Shown: positions 31,622 to 39,702 of the stretch, piece after piece
Numbering within the stretch: the stretch's first letter is position 1
Layout: each line of letters starts with the position of its first letter
Source: DTU064 sp045588245
GTDB taxonomy: Bacteria; Bacillota; Clostridia; Oscillospirales; CAG-272
DNA length: 64,000 bases
Assembly: GCA_045588245.1 (NCBI GenBank)
Contig: JAZNDW010000012.1
Coordinates: forward strand, 1 to 64,000
Direction of reading: 5' to 3'
Made by a program: the position numbers and the translations under genes
The notes under the pieces: model-generated
Databases searched by the model: none
Told to the model about the DNA's origin: nothing
The model's input: the letters and a program-made list of their open reading frames with translations, nothing else

Positions 31622-32557
31622 TCAGCCGCCGATGCTGACAGGACCGCATCCGCGGGCGATGAGTCGGTCGCGGATCTCGTTCATGCGTTCAGTTGTCGGT
31701 GTGGAAAACTCACGGTCGGTTTGCCAACCGAGAGAGTTTCGCTTGTAAATACCCGTGTCGTGATAGGGAAGCAAACAAAGCTTACTGTATTTGACCGTGT
31801 TTGCAACGTCTGCTAAACGGTCGATGTCGTCGTCGGTGTAGTTCGCGCCATCAAAGCCGTCGGCATCGGGACCGGGAGCGATAACGGGAACACGAAGATA
31901 AATCTTCGCGCCCGAATCGGAAAGACGGTAAAGATTGGATAGGATCAATTCATTCGGCACGGCTGTGCAGTATTGATGCTTTTGCGGATCGACGGACTTG
32001 ATGTCATATAGGAACGTGTCAACGTATGGCAAAATACGCTTAAACTTGTCCCACGGGGCAAAGCCCGACGTGTCTATGTTGACGCTGATGCCCTCTCGGT
32101 CGAGCGCTTTTAAGAGCGATAGGATAAACTCAATATCCTGAGCCATGACTTCGCCACCCGAAAGAGTGACGCCGCCGCCCGATTCCTCGTAAAACATACG
32201 GTCGGCACGGCAGATCTTGATTAGCTCGGGAACGGTGTAAGAGTTGCCTGCGATGCTTCTTGCATCTGCAAGGCAAACGGGAACGCACTCGCCGCAAGCA
32301 CCACAGAGCTCAAAATCCTGAACGGCTATGTGCTTATTTTCGTCAAAAGAGATCGCGCCGTTCGGACAGACGTGAACGCACGCACCGCAACCGACACATT
32401 TTTCGCTGTTATATAAAAGTGACGGCGAAAAGCTTTCGCCTTCGGGATTGTGACACCATCGGCACTCAAGCGGACAGCCCGTGAAGAAAACCGTCGTGCG
32501 AATGCCGTCTCCGTCATGAACGGAAAAACGTTGTATATTAAAAACTGTTGCTTTCAT
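31622..32557 (-). CDS. hypE: Glycyl radical enzyme activase (radical SAM) for HypD
   Basis: 311 residues starting at MKATVFNIQ; a GTG 13 codons upstream is less likely. The radical SAM cluster motif FFTGCPLECRWCHNPEG has Cys28, 32 and 35. Two ferredoxin-like 4Fe-4S clusters follow (CVGCGACVHVCPNG and CGACGECVPVCLA), then SGGGVTLSGGEVMAQ, the SAM-binding GGE stretch. It abstracts hydrogen from Gly761 of HypD. First gene of the operon, 38 bases from hypD, with a consensus promoter. Not related to the hydrogenase-maturation HypE. Confidence 0.92.
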   Translation of the reverse strand: MKATVFNIQRFSVHDGDGIRTTVFFTGCPLECRWCHNPEGESFSPSLLYNSEKCVGCGACVHVCPNGAISFDENKHIAVQDFELCGACGECVPVCLADARSIAGNSYTVPELIKICRADRMFYEESGGGVTLSGGEVMAQDIEFILSLLKALDREGISVNIDTSGFAPWDKFKRILPYVDTFLYDIKSVDPQKHQYCTAVPNELILSNLYRLSDSGAKIYLRVPVIAPGPDADGFDGANYTDDDIDRLADVANTVKYSKLCLLPYHDTGIYKRNSLGWQTDREFSTPTTERMNEIRDRLIARGCGPVSIGG

Positions 32558-32616
32558 AATTAACCGTGAATTAGTATTTTCTGTTAGCTGTTTCACACAT
32601 ATACTAACCTAATATA

Positions 32617-32645
32617 ATTATATAATCATAATCCCCGTTTGTCAA
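32617..32645 (-). promoter_or_regulatory. Consensus promoter of the hypE-hypD operon
   Basis: Minus strand TTGACA (32640-32645) and TATAAT (32617-32622), both perfect, 17-bp spacer, about 60 bases upstream of hypE. No operator is evident. Confidence 0.85.
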
Positions 32646-32686
32646 TTGAGCAAAGAGCAGTATTGATAAATTGTTTTTGTATATAC

Positions 32687-32715
32687 TTGCAAAAAAACGA
32701 ATAGTATGATATCCT
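32687..32715 (+). promoter_or_regulatory. Promoter of the DtxR-like regulator gene
   Basis: TTGCAA (32687-32692) and TATCCT (32710-32715) with a 17-bp spacer, 34 bases before the ATG, divergent from the hypE promoter. Confidence 0.55.
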
Positions 32716-32749
32716 AAAGTAAGCAAATATAACGAAACGGAGGAGCATT

Positions 32750-33115
32750 ATGCGTTTACAGGAATCCGGAGAAATGTATCTTGAAACGATATATGTTCTC
32801 TCAAAAGAAAAAAATCCCGTTCGCTCGATCGACGTGTGCGAATATATGGGATATTCAAAGCCAAGTGTCAGCCGCGCGGTAGGACTTCTGAAAAGGGGCG
32901 GTTTTCTTCTGATGAACGAGCACGGTCACCTTATTCTTACCGAAGAGGGGATACGCGTTGCGGAGAAAACTTACGAGCGCCACAGAATATTGACGAAATT
33001 TTTCGTCTCTCTCGGTGTTCCCGAGGATGTCGCCTCGGAAGATGCTTGCAAAATTGAGCATGTTATAAGCGATGAAACCTTAAAAGCCATCAAACAAAAC
33101 GCAAAGATCGACTGA
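32750..33115 (+). CDS. DtxR-family metal-dependent transcriptional regulator
   Basis: 121 residues: a winged-helix DNA-binding part (about 1-70) and the dimerisation/metal domain (about 71-121); no C-terminal SH3-like domain, as in MntR. The candidate ligands are Met9 (EMYLETIY), His78 (ERHRILTKFF), Cys100, Glu103 and His104 (EDACKIEHVIS). That Met/Cys/Glu/His set matches iron-sensing DtxR/IdeR rather than the Asp/Glu set of MntR, so Fe2+ is the likelier co-repressor. Ribosome site CGGAGG. The surface lipoprotein gene follows 17 bases later and could be co-transcribed. Confidence 0.9.
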   Translation: MRLQESGEMYLETIYVLSKEKNPVRSIDVCEYMGYSKPSVSRAVGLLKRGGFLLMNEHGHLILTEEGIRVAEKTYERHRILTKFFVSLGVPEDVASEDACKIEHVISDETLKAIKQNAKID

Positions 33116-33132
33116 TATTAAGGTGTTTTGCC

Positions 33133-35136
33133 ATGAAAAATTATTTTAAGCTCATAGTTTTAGTATTTTTGACGGTCGTACTCGCGGCTGTCACCGTCGC
33201 CTGCGCAGAAATAGCAGAGATTATTGATTATCCTGTCAGAGTCATGCTTGCGGACAGCGAAAATCTCACTGTTACGGGCGACCGCGTTATAACGGTCAGC
33301 GCAGGACAGACAGCAGAGTTTGACGTTACCGTTCCAGAAGGAATGAAGGTGGCAGAGCTCAGCGGCGGCGCTTATTATGAAGACGGAAAGATCAAGATCG
33401 ATAACGTCTTTTTCCCTGTCACGATAAAAACGACCGTACGCGAATATTATGACTGCACGTATTCGACCGTTGCGACAAACGGTGGTAAAGTGTCAGAGGC
33501 GAAGAATGTTACCGTACGCGAGGATGACGAGGTAACTGTCACAGCGGAAGCTAAAACAAGATATAAATTTGTCGGATGGTCCGACGGACGCTCCATAGAA
33601 AAGGGCGGTGTCATCATCAGCACCGACAGCGTTTATACGTTTAATATCACGTCCGACATGACGCTTTATGCTAACTTTGCCGACGAGGATGCAAGGATCG
33701 TCATTTATAATGCGAATGGCGGCATCGTTACGGAAACGGGCGGTGACGTCCGCGTTGATATTGCCGAGGACGATTATCATTTCTATGTAAATTCATTACC
33801 CGATATAGGATATTTTGAGCGCGACGGTTACGTGCTTTACGGCTATAACACAGCTGCAGACGGAAGCGGAGAATACTTCGGTCTTGGCTGGAATATCGTT
33901 TCCGACGAAACCGTTATGGAGCTTTACTGCGTCTGGGCAAAGGAATCTGACCCTGCCGATTTTGAGTACCGCATTGACGGACGCGAGGTAACGATCATCG
34001 GATATAACGGCAACGACGAGGTTATCGTCGTGCCGAAAGAGATCAAGAACCGCAGCGTTGTTTCCATTGAAAAGCGTGCATTCCGTGCGTCAACGGCACA
34101 CACGGTGATCCTGCCGTCCACGATAGAATATATCGCCGAGGAAGCATTTGCATCCTGTGAATTTTCGACGCTCTATCTACCTGATTCGGTTACGGGGATC
34201 AGCGACGCTTCTTTCCGCAAATGCGAGAATTTTAGTACGCTTTACGTCAACGCCGCATCAGTGCCCAAGTATCAGACCTACGACCACGGAACGTATTCTA
34301 TCAAGTACGAGCGTATGATGTATGCAAGCCGCCACGGTCTGCCGAAGCTCGTCTTCACATCGGGCTCCAACGGAACGTACGGCGTATATTCCGAGCAGCT
34401 TGAAAAAGGGCTTAACGGCGAATATTACGTTATCGACTATTCGCTTCATTATCAGACGTGCGGTATGTTCTTTGTCGATCTTATTTCCACGTTCCTCACC
34501 GAAGACGATATTTTCCTGTTCTTGCCCGAACCGAACGAATTCCAGCTCGGAACGAACCGTTGGAACGCGATCATGTGGCAGTTCTTTGAAGCGGCATACG
34601 GCTGTATCACAAACGTTGATATAAGAGATTATGACGGCGTGTTCGATACTTTCTATGAATTTAACGCGTCAAGACAGTGGATGAACAATACGAAATACAC
34701 CGATTATTGGTCAGGCATCAATCGGTACGGTGACAACGACTGGTACCGCAACGGCGAATACGACGGATTTGTCGGAAGCCAAGGTACGTATCAGCTTGAG
34801 ACCGACCACGTCAACGTTGACAATATTAATATATCTCTTGATAAAGTGCTCGCGACGGGAGCGAAGTCGTATTTTTCTTTCCCGAGCCTGAATAAGCACG
34901 CGCTTGCAGGTGCAGCCAAGAAAGAAAATCGCAGAACCGCATACGAAAACTATATCAGAGATAACCTGCACATCACTGTGATCTCAACTATTGAAGACTA
35001 TATCTTCAACGGCAGATATATGTCGGGTACGAACTATCACCTCTCCTCCGAGGGAACAAAGATCCGTACCGACCGTCTGATAGACGATATCCGCGCACAG
35101 CTTGCAAAGGATGATCCCGGTAAATGGGGAAAATAA
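33133..35136 (+). CDS. Multidomain surface lipoprotein: InlB-type repeats, LRR_5, SGNH-like C-terminus
   Basis: 667 residues. Signal peptide with lipobox at Cys24 (TVACAEI). Two modules of the kind seen in InlB B repeats/Listeria-Bacteroides repeats follow (KFVGWSDGRS...LYANFAD about 100-185, and VIYNANGG...LYCVWAKE about 190-275), then a short LRR_5 segment (about 300-370: RAFRASTAHTVILPSTIEYI). The last 280 residues look like an SGNH hydrolase: FTSGSNGTYG with a candidate Ser, and a closing NYHLSSEGTKIRT. It may modify or bind surface glycans. The hydrolase call is inferred from two motifs only. Confidence 0.75.
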   Translation: MKNYFKLIVLVFLTVVLAAVTVACAEIAEIIDYPVRVMLADSENLTVTGDRVITVSAGQTAEFDVTVPEGMKVAELSGGAYYEDGKIKIDNVFFPVTIKTTVREYYDCTYSTVATNGGKVSEAKNVTVREDDEVTVTAEAKTRYKFVGWSDGRSIEKGGVIISTDSVYTFNITSDMTLYANFADEDARIVIYNANGGIVTETGGDVRVDIAEDDYHFYVNSLPDIGYFERDGYVLYGYNTAADGSGEYFGLGWNIVSDETVMELYCVWAKESDPADFEYRIDGREVTIIGYNGNDEVIVVPKEIKNRSVVSIEKRAFRASTAHTVILPSTIEYIAEEAFASCEFSTLYLPDSVTGISDASFRKCENFSTLYVNAASVPKYQTYDHGTYSIKYERMMYASRHGLPKLVFTSGSNGTYGVYSEQLEKGLNGEYYVIDYSLHYQTCGMFFVDLISTFLTEDDIFLFLPEPNEFQLGTNRWNAIMWQFFEAAYGCITNVDIRDYDGVFDTFYEFNASRQWMNNTKYTDYWSGINRYGDNDWYRNGEYDGFVGSQGTYQLETDHVNVDNINISLDKVLATGAKSYFSFPSLNKHALAGAAKKENRRTAYENYIRDNLHITVISTIEDYIFNGRYMSGTNYHLSSEGTKIRTDRLIDDIRAQLAKDDPGKWGK

Positions 35137-35179
35137 TATTGCAAGCGAAGCCTACACTTCATAAAACATAATGAAAAGA

Positions 35180-35210
35180 GCCCACGACGGAAGAATTTTC
35201 CGTCGTGGGC
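35180..35210. terminator. Bidirectional terminator between the lipoprotein gene and mgtE
   Basis: GCCCACGACGGAA and TTCCGTCGTGGGC (13 bp) around GAATT, with A-rich left and T-rich right flanks. Confidence 0.85.
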
Positions 35211-35226
35211 TTTATTTGTGAAGTAG

Positions 35227-36579
35227 TTATAAACCGAGAAGAGCAGATGCGAAAAGGAAGTAAAGTATAAGCGACAGCGCGTCTACGGCAGTTGTGATAA
35301 ACGGACTTGCCATAACGGCAGGATCAAATCCGCACAGCTTTGCCAGAAGCGGCATCATGGATCCGATGAGCTTAGCCGCAATAACGGTAAACACGAGCGT
35401 CAGGGAAACGACCGCGATGATAGGAATGGAGATGTCTCCGCCGAGCAGCATATTGTCTACGAGTAAAATCTTCAAAAATGAAGCAACGGCAAGCGTTACA
35501 CCGCAGAGAACGGAAACGCGAAGTTCCTTCCACAGCACGCGGAGCGTATCGGAAAAAACTATCTCGTCAAGGGAAAGTCCGCGGATAACGGTCGTTGACG
35601 ACTGACTTCCCGAGTTACCGCCCGTACCCATCAGCATGGGAATGAAAGCCGTAAGTGCGACCTCGGCGGCAAGCGCCGATTCAAACGACGAAATGATCAT
35701 CCCCGTGAATGTTGCCGAGATCATAAGCAGGATGAGCCACGGAATTCGGTGTAACCATATCTGCCACACGGATTCCTTCAAGTAAGGCTTGTCGGTCGGC
35801 GTGATAGCCGCCATGATGTCCATATCTTCGCTGTATTCTTCGGTAATGACGTCAACGGCGTCGTCGATCGTGACGATACCGATCATTCGTGATTCCGAAT
35901 CGACGACGGGAAGTGCAAGAAAGTCGTATTTGGAAAGCTGATTTGCAACAAATTCTTTATCGTCAAGAGTGTTGACGGAAATGACGTTATCTTCCATTAT
36001 GTCCGCGATAAGCGCATCATTTTTGGAGATAAGAAGCGTGAGCACGGAAACAACGCCCACAAGGAAACGTTTTCTGTCTGTGACGTAGCAGGTATAAACG
36101 GTTTCTTTGTCAATACCCGTTTTTCTGATAACCGCAAACGCTTCCTCGACCGTCATGTCGGGGTAAAGGCGAACGTATTCTGTCGTAAGGATACTGCCGG
36201 CGGAATCGTGCGGATATTTAAGTAAAGCGTTTATGTCGCGGCGCATCGACGGAGGAACTCGCGTAAGGATGCGGTTGGCAACGTTTGCGGGCATCTCTTC
36301 GATGACGTCAACGGCGTCATCGAGATACATATCTTCGATAATTGCGGTGAGCTCTCTGTCGGAAAACGCGTCTATAAGTGATTCCATGTCGTCCGAATCC
36401 ATTTCAACGAAGGTGTCTGCCGCCAATTCCTTCGGCAGCAAACGGAAGAGAATTAAGAGGTCCTCACCGTCTGCCTCTCCGAGAATCTCGGCTATGTCGG
36501 CAGGCAGCATTTCATGAAATATTGAATGAATTTCGCTGAATTTCTTTTCGGCTAAAAGCTCTTTGATTTTTTCGACCAT
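35227..36579 (-). CDS. mgtE: Magnesium transporter MgtE
   Basis: 450 residues, standard domain order: cytoplasmic N domain (about 1-125, LPADIAEILGE), paired CBS domains (about 130-260), a connecting helix, and five membrane helices (about 280-450) with the pore-lining PMLMGTGGNSGSQSSTTVIRG. It admits Mg2+ and closes when the N and CBS domains bind Mg2+. The start ATG has no adjacent ribosome site; GGAGG is 26 bases upstream with a hairpin in between. I looked for an M-box riboswitch and did not find one. Confidence 0.93.
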   Translation of the reverse strand: MVEKIKELLAEKKFSEIHSIFHEMLPADIAEILGEADGEDLLILFRLLPKELAADTFVEMDSDDMESLIDAFSDRELTAIIEDMYLDDAVDVIEEMPANVANRILTRVPPSMRRDINALLKYPHDSAGSILTTEYVRLYPDMTVEEAFAVIRKTGIDKETVYTCYVTDRKRFLVGVVSVLTLLISKNDALIADIMEDNVISVNTLDDKEFVANQLSKYDFLALPVVDSESRMIGIVTIDDAVDVITEEYSEDMDIMAAITPTDKPYLKESVWQIWLHRIPWLILLMISATFTGMIISSFESALAAEVALTAFIPMLMGTGGNSGSQSSTTVIRGLSLDEIVFSDTLRVLWKELRVSVLCGVTLAVASFLKILLVDNMLLGGDISIPIIAVVSLTLVFTVIAAKLIGSMMPLLAKLCGFDPAVMASPFITTAVDALSLILYFLFASALLGL

Positions 36580-36586
36580 TTTTTTT

Positions 36587-36610
36587 GCACAGAAAAACCG
36601 TGCGACCTCC
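36587..36610 (-). promoter_or_regulatory. Hairpin between the ribosome site and the start codon of mgtE
   Basis: On the minus strand GGAGG (36606-36610) is followed by GCACGG-TTTTT-CTGTGC (36603-36587) and then seven A before the ATG. Folding the 17-nt hairpin would bring the ribosome site to about 9 bases from the start; unfolded it is too far away. This may control translation. Confidence 0.5.
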
Positions 36611-36676
36611 TGTCATTTTTCGGTTAAGCGTACGAAAAAACAAGATCACACGGCAAAAAAACGAAAATGCGGGTAA

Positions 36677-36760
36677 TTAAAAAAGCTTTACACCCTCGGA
36701 CGCAAAACGTATGATCCTGTTATAAATACTTCGATAAGTACTACTATTGTCCGAATTCAT
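36677..36760 (-). CDS. 27-residue ORF in the mgtE leader (possible leader peptide)
   Basis: An ATG with a strong GGAGG 8 bases upstream opens a 27-codon frame (MNSDNSSTYRSI...ASEGVKLF) ending in TAA about 100 bases before the mgtE start. It is too short for common gene finders. The ribosome site is better than that of mgtE itself. It could be a genuine small protein or a leader peptide whose translation sets the folding of the mgtE leader. No family recognised. Apart from this and the hairpin, the 207-bp gap is AT-rich. Confidence 0.4.
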   Translation of the reverse strand: MNSDNSSTYRSIYNRIIRFASEGVKLF

Positions 36761-36786
36761 ACATCTTACCTCCAAAAATCAATATA

Positions 36787-37005
36787 TCAGATTCCGTCGC
36801 TGTCGTCGGCTGGGAAATAGAGCGTTGGCACGGGAGGAAGCGGCTTGACGTCACGCTTCAGCGGATCGAGCGTGAATTTCCGACAGCTTCCTGTGGGCTT
36901 GACAAGACCTCGTTTTCGACAAAGCACAGCGTCGCCCGACAACAAAACGGTGCCGAGCTTACAGTTAACGCATATATTATCGCCTTCGTCTGTGACGTGT
37001 CGCAT
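36787..37005 (-). CDS. Small cysteine-containing protein, clostridial, unknown function
   Basis: 72 residues from the ATG with GGGAG seven bases upstream. Four cysteines: ICVNCKLG at about 14-17, LCRKRG about 30 and GSCRKF about 40, consistent with a small zinc site. The tail is proline-rich and acidic (KPLPPVPTLYF). It lies 34 bases downstream of the ylbJ homologue on the same strand and is probably co-transcribed. No named family recognised. Confidence 0.7.
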   Translation of the reverse strand: MRHVTDEGDNICVNCKLGTVLLSGDAVLCRKRGLVKPTGSCRKFTLDPLKRDVKPLPPVPTLYFPADDSDGI

Positions 37006-37039
37006 AGAATCTCCCAAATAAAACCTGAATGATATTTAA

Positions 37040-38152
37040 TTATATACCTTTTGATCGTTTTTTGCAAGTATTAATTTTTTGCGTTCTTGCAGAGAAGCTT
37101 GCGGCGATGACGAAAAACAAAAGCAACAGCAGTATAGAAAGAGGAGAAACAGGAGCTACGACAGCAGGCGTTGATGCACTGATGCTGTCGGGGAATAACG
37201 AAGAAAAACAGTACGATATGGCTGCCGTTACACAGCCGCAGACAAGCTTACATAAGACGTGCGGATACAGATCGATATCTTTACTGTTAATGACAGAGCC
37301 GTTTTGACACAAAACGGAGAGCCCCGAAAAGCCTATCGAAAATCCCGAAAGTCCGATCGCCGTCTGCCGACAAATCAGCTCCGCGGCAAACGCTTCAGCG
37401 GACGCTGCGCATCCCGACGCAAACTCAAAAAATACCGACACAAATAGACCGAGAGTAACAATCCCCGTGATTCCGACCAAAATCTCGGATAAAACCGACG
37501 CGATCAGCGAAAAAAACGTTACAGAGCCGCAAACGGAAAGCATTACGCGCGAAGCATCGCCGACCGATAAAGTCAAAAGCTCGGGAAACGAGCGGCTCGC
37601 CGCCGCCATTTCCGTCGGGATGCTGTCATTTTGCGGCTTAACGGGAGCAAAAATACGAAGCGTTACACCGATAAGGACCGCGGCGATGGCTTGTGCTCCC
37701 CATAAAAGAAAGCCGACGCCGACACTGCCGAACATCCCTCTGCCGACCGAAAAGACGGGGAAAGACGGCGACGCACAAGAGGTAAAGCAAAGCAGTCTTT
37801 GACATTCTTTTTTGCTTATGATGCCGTTTTTGTAAAGCGAACCTGCCGTCATCGCACCGAGGGGAAATCCGAATAACAGACCGCACAAAAATGCGGAAGC
37901 ACCGTGGTGCAGACCGAACAAAAATCGAAACGGACGGCGCAGAATGCGGTCAACGGTGCTGACACCTCCCAAATGAATAAAAAAAGAAGAGATAACCGAA
38001 AACGGGAATACCGCTGGTATCACACGCACGGCACAAAGAGAGAGCGAACGGCTGACCGATTCGGTTACAAGCTCGGGAAAAGCAAGAAACAGCGCCGACA
38101 CGAACAAAGCGGCGAATGAATAAACGGCTACGTCGAACCCTCTTTTACGCAT
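37040..38152 (-). CDS. ylbJ: YlbJ-like sporulation integral membrane protein
   Basis: 370 residues with about eight or nine hydrophobic segments. Typical stretches: SVSRSLSLCAVRVIPAVFPF, then GLLFGFPLGAMTAGSLYKNG and CFTSCASPSFPVF, as in the nucleoside-recognition/Gate family to which Bacillus subtilis YlbJ belongs. YlbJ acts in the mother cell and is needed for normal spore cortex. Divergent from yqfC, another sporulation gene, with 65 bases between the starts. Confidence 0.82.
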   Translation of the reverse strand: MRKRGFDVAVYSFAALFVSALFLAFPELVTESVSRSLSLCAVRVIPAVFPFSVISSFFIHLGGVSTVDRILRRPFRFLFGLHHGASAFLCGLLFGFPLGAMTAGSLYKNGIISKKECQRLLCFTSCASPSFPVFSVGRGMFGSVGVGFLLWGAQAIAAVLIGVTLRIFAPVKPQNDSIPTEMAAASRSFPELLTLSVGDASRVMLSVCGSVTFFSLIASVLSEILVGITGIVTLGLFVSVFFEFASGCAASAEAFAAELICRQTAIGLSGFSIGFSGLSVLCQNGSVINSKDIDLYPHVLCKLVCGCVTAAISYCFSSLFPDSISASTPAVVAPVSPLSILLLLLFFVIAASFSARTQKINTCKKRSKGI

Positions 38153-38166
38153 TACGTATCCTTTCG

Positions 38167-38195
38167 TTGCATATTATTTTGTAAGCAATTATATG
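38167..38195 (+). promoter_or_regulatory. Possible promoter of yqfC-yqfD
   Basis: TTGCAT (38167-38172) and TATATG (38190-38195) are 17 bp apart, 22 bases before the ATG. As yqfC and yqfD homologues are mother-cell genes, a sigma-E promoter in the same stretch (GCATATT about 14 bases before TATATGT) is an equal possibility. Confidence 0.35.
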
Positions 38196-38217
38196 TAACG
38201 TCGGGGGAGATAATGCC

Positions 38218-38517
38218 ATGAAACCGTATAGACGGATAGAACAAAAAATCAAGGAATATATCGGCACGGCGCTCGAAATGCCGAGCGCCTCCGTTATGGG
38301 AGGCTCATCGTTAACGCTGACGGACGGAAGAGAGGTATACGTTACGGGATGCAGGTCAATTCTGTCGTATAACGATCAATATATAGAGCTCATGACAGGA
38401 CTCGGCAAGATAGGAATTTTCGGCGTAGAGCTTGATATTTCGGGGTATACGGACACGGATATAGCAGTGCGCGGAAGAATATCAAAGATCAGTATCGCGG
38501 AGGACGAACAATGCTGA
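38218..38517 (+). CDS. yqfC: Sporulation protein YqfC (YabP/YqfC family)
   Basis: 99 residues, usual size. The YabP/YqfC pattern is clear: LTLTDGREVYVTGCRSILSY, then GKIGIFGVELDISGY. A mother-cell spore-coat or cortex-associated protein by family. GGGGGAG ribosome site 7 bases upstream. It overlaps yqfD by seven bases, as in most spore formers. Confidence 0.9.
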   Translation: MKPYRRIEQKIKEYIGTALEMPSASVMGGSSLTLTDGREVYVTGCRSILSYNDQYIELMTGLGKIGIFGVELDISGYTDTDIAVRGRISKISIAEDEQC

Positions 38518-39695
38518 CGAGGCTGTTCTTATTCATCATCGGATACGCAAAATTTTACGTTAATGAAGCTGACGCTATTATTCTGACGCAGCTTGCGTTT
38601 CGGTCGCATATACAGCTTTATATAAAGCGTCGAAATAAATACAGACGCATACTTTGCCGCGAATGCGACTATGCCGCGCTTTCTGAAATTGCGGCAGGCG
38701 CTAATCTTTCGTTTATCCGCGTACGTCACTCGGGGATACCGGTTTACTATAGACGCTATAAGAAACGGTACGGAATATACGTCGGTGCGGTGATACTCAT
38801 TTTATTGCTTATCTTCTCGGATGATTTTGTCTGGAGGATCGATATCGTCGGGAACGAAAACGTCAGCGATGAAAAAATACTGTCTTCGCTCTCGGAGCTC
38901 GGATTTTGCGAGGGCGTATATCATCGTGATATAGATTTTGACGTTTTGCATAACAGATTTCTGGCAAAGTCGGAGGATATAGCGTGGATAGCTGTCAATA
39001 TGCACGGTAACGTGGCGACCGTTTTGATCAGGGAATATGCAAAGCCCGACAAAGAAGCGGAAAGGACTGTGGCAAACGTCGTTGCTGCCGAGGACGGTGT
39101 GATAACGCAGGTATCAGTTTTTGACGGACGCGCCGCCGTAAAGATTGGAGATGCTGTTTCGGAAGGACAGCTTTTGATCTCAGGGGTGATGGAGTATGCG
39201 GGTGCAGAAACGAGGTATGTCTATGCCAAAGGCGAGGTATACGCAGAGGTGGAGCGACAGATATGCGTCAGCGTTCCGCTGACACAGCAAAAGAAAGTGA
39301 TAACGGGCGAGGTAAAACGCGAATACGGTATAAAAATCTTTTCCCGCGAGATATTTTTTGGCAGAAAGGGTAGAATTGAGAGCGATGTTTGTGATACAAT
39401 AACTATGTATAAAGATTTGACGCTTTTCGGTTCCGTTCCGTTGCCACTGAAACTTATTGTGACTGAGCAAACGTACTCGGAATACGTAACCGAAACCGTA
39501 AGCACCGACAGCGCGGCGGCGACGGCTTATGTTGAATACAAGCACGCTTTCATTGATGCGACAAGCGGCGTCACGCTTCTTTCGTATCAGACGAAAAGCG
39601 GAATGAACGAAGACGGTGACGCATACGTCATTGAAGCGACGCTGCGCGTTATTGAAGATATTGCAAAAACAAAGGAATTTGACGTAGATCGGTAA
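38511..39695 (+). CDS. yqfD: Sporulation protein YqfD
   Basis: 394 residues: a short cytoplasmic N-terminal part, one membrane segment (about 88-107, YVGAVILILLLIF), a POTRA-like stretch (VWRIDIVGNENVSDEKILSSL), then an extracytoplasmic domain with EDGVITQVSVFDGRAAVKIGD. The family is linked to sporulation and is nearly always paired with yqfC. Its end is seven bases from phoH, so the whole row to mutS2 may be one transcript. Confidence 0.9.
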   Translation: MLTRLFLFIIGYAKFYVNEADAIILTQLAFRSHIQLYIKRRNKYRRILCRECDYAALSEIAAGANLSFIRVRHSGIPVYYRRYKKRYGIYVGAVILILLLIFSDDFVWRIDIVGNENVSDEKILSSLSELGFCEGVYHRDIDFDVLHNRFLAKSEDIAWIAVNMHGNVATVLIREYAKPDKEAERTVANVVAAEDGVITQVSVFDGRAAVKIGDAVSEGQLLISGVMEYAGAETRYVYAKGEVYAEVERQICVSVPLTQQKKVITGEVKREYGIKIFSREIFFGRKGRIESDVCDTITMYKDLTLFGSVPLPLKLIVTEQTYSEYVTETVSTDSAAATAYVEYKHAFIDATSGVTLLSYQTKSGMNEDGDAYVIEATLRVIEDIAKTKEFDVDR

Positions 39696-39702
39696 AATTA
39701 AT

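Noticed and set aside
36580..36786. M-box (ykoK) magnesium riboswitch upstream of mgtE
   Set aside because: The conserved M-box core was not found; the leader instead holds a short ORF and a hairpin at the ribosome site.
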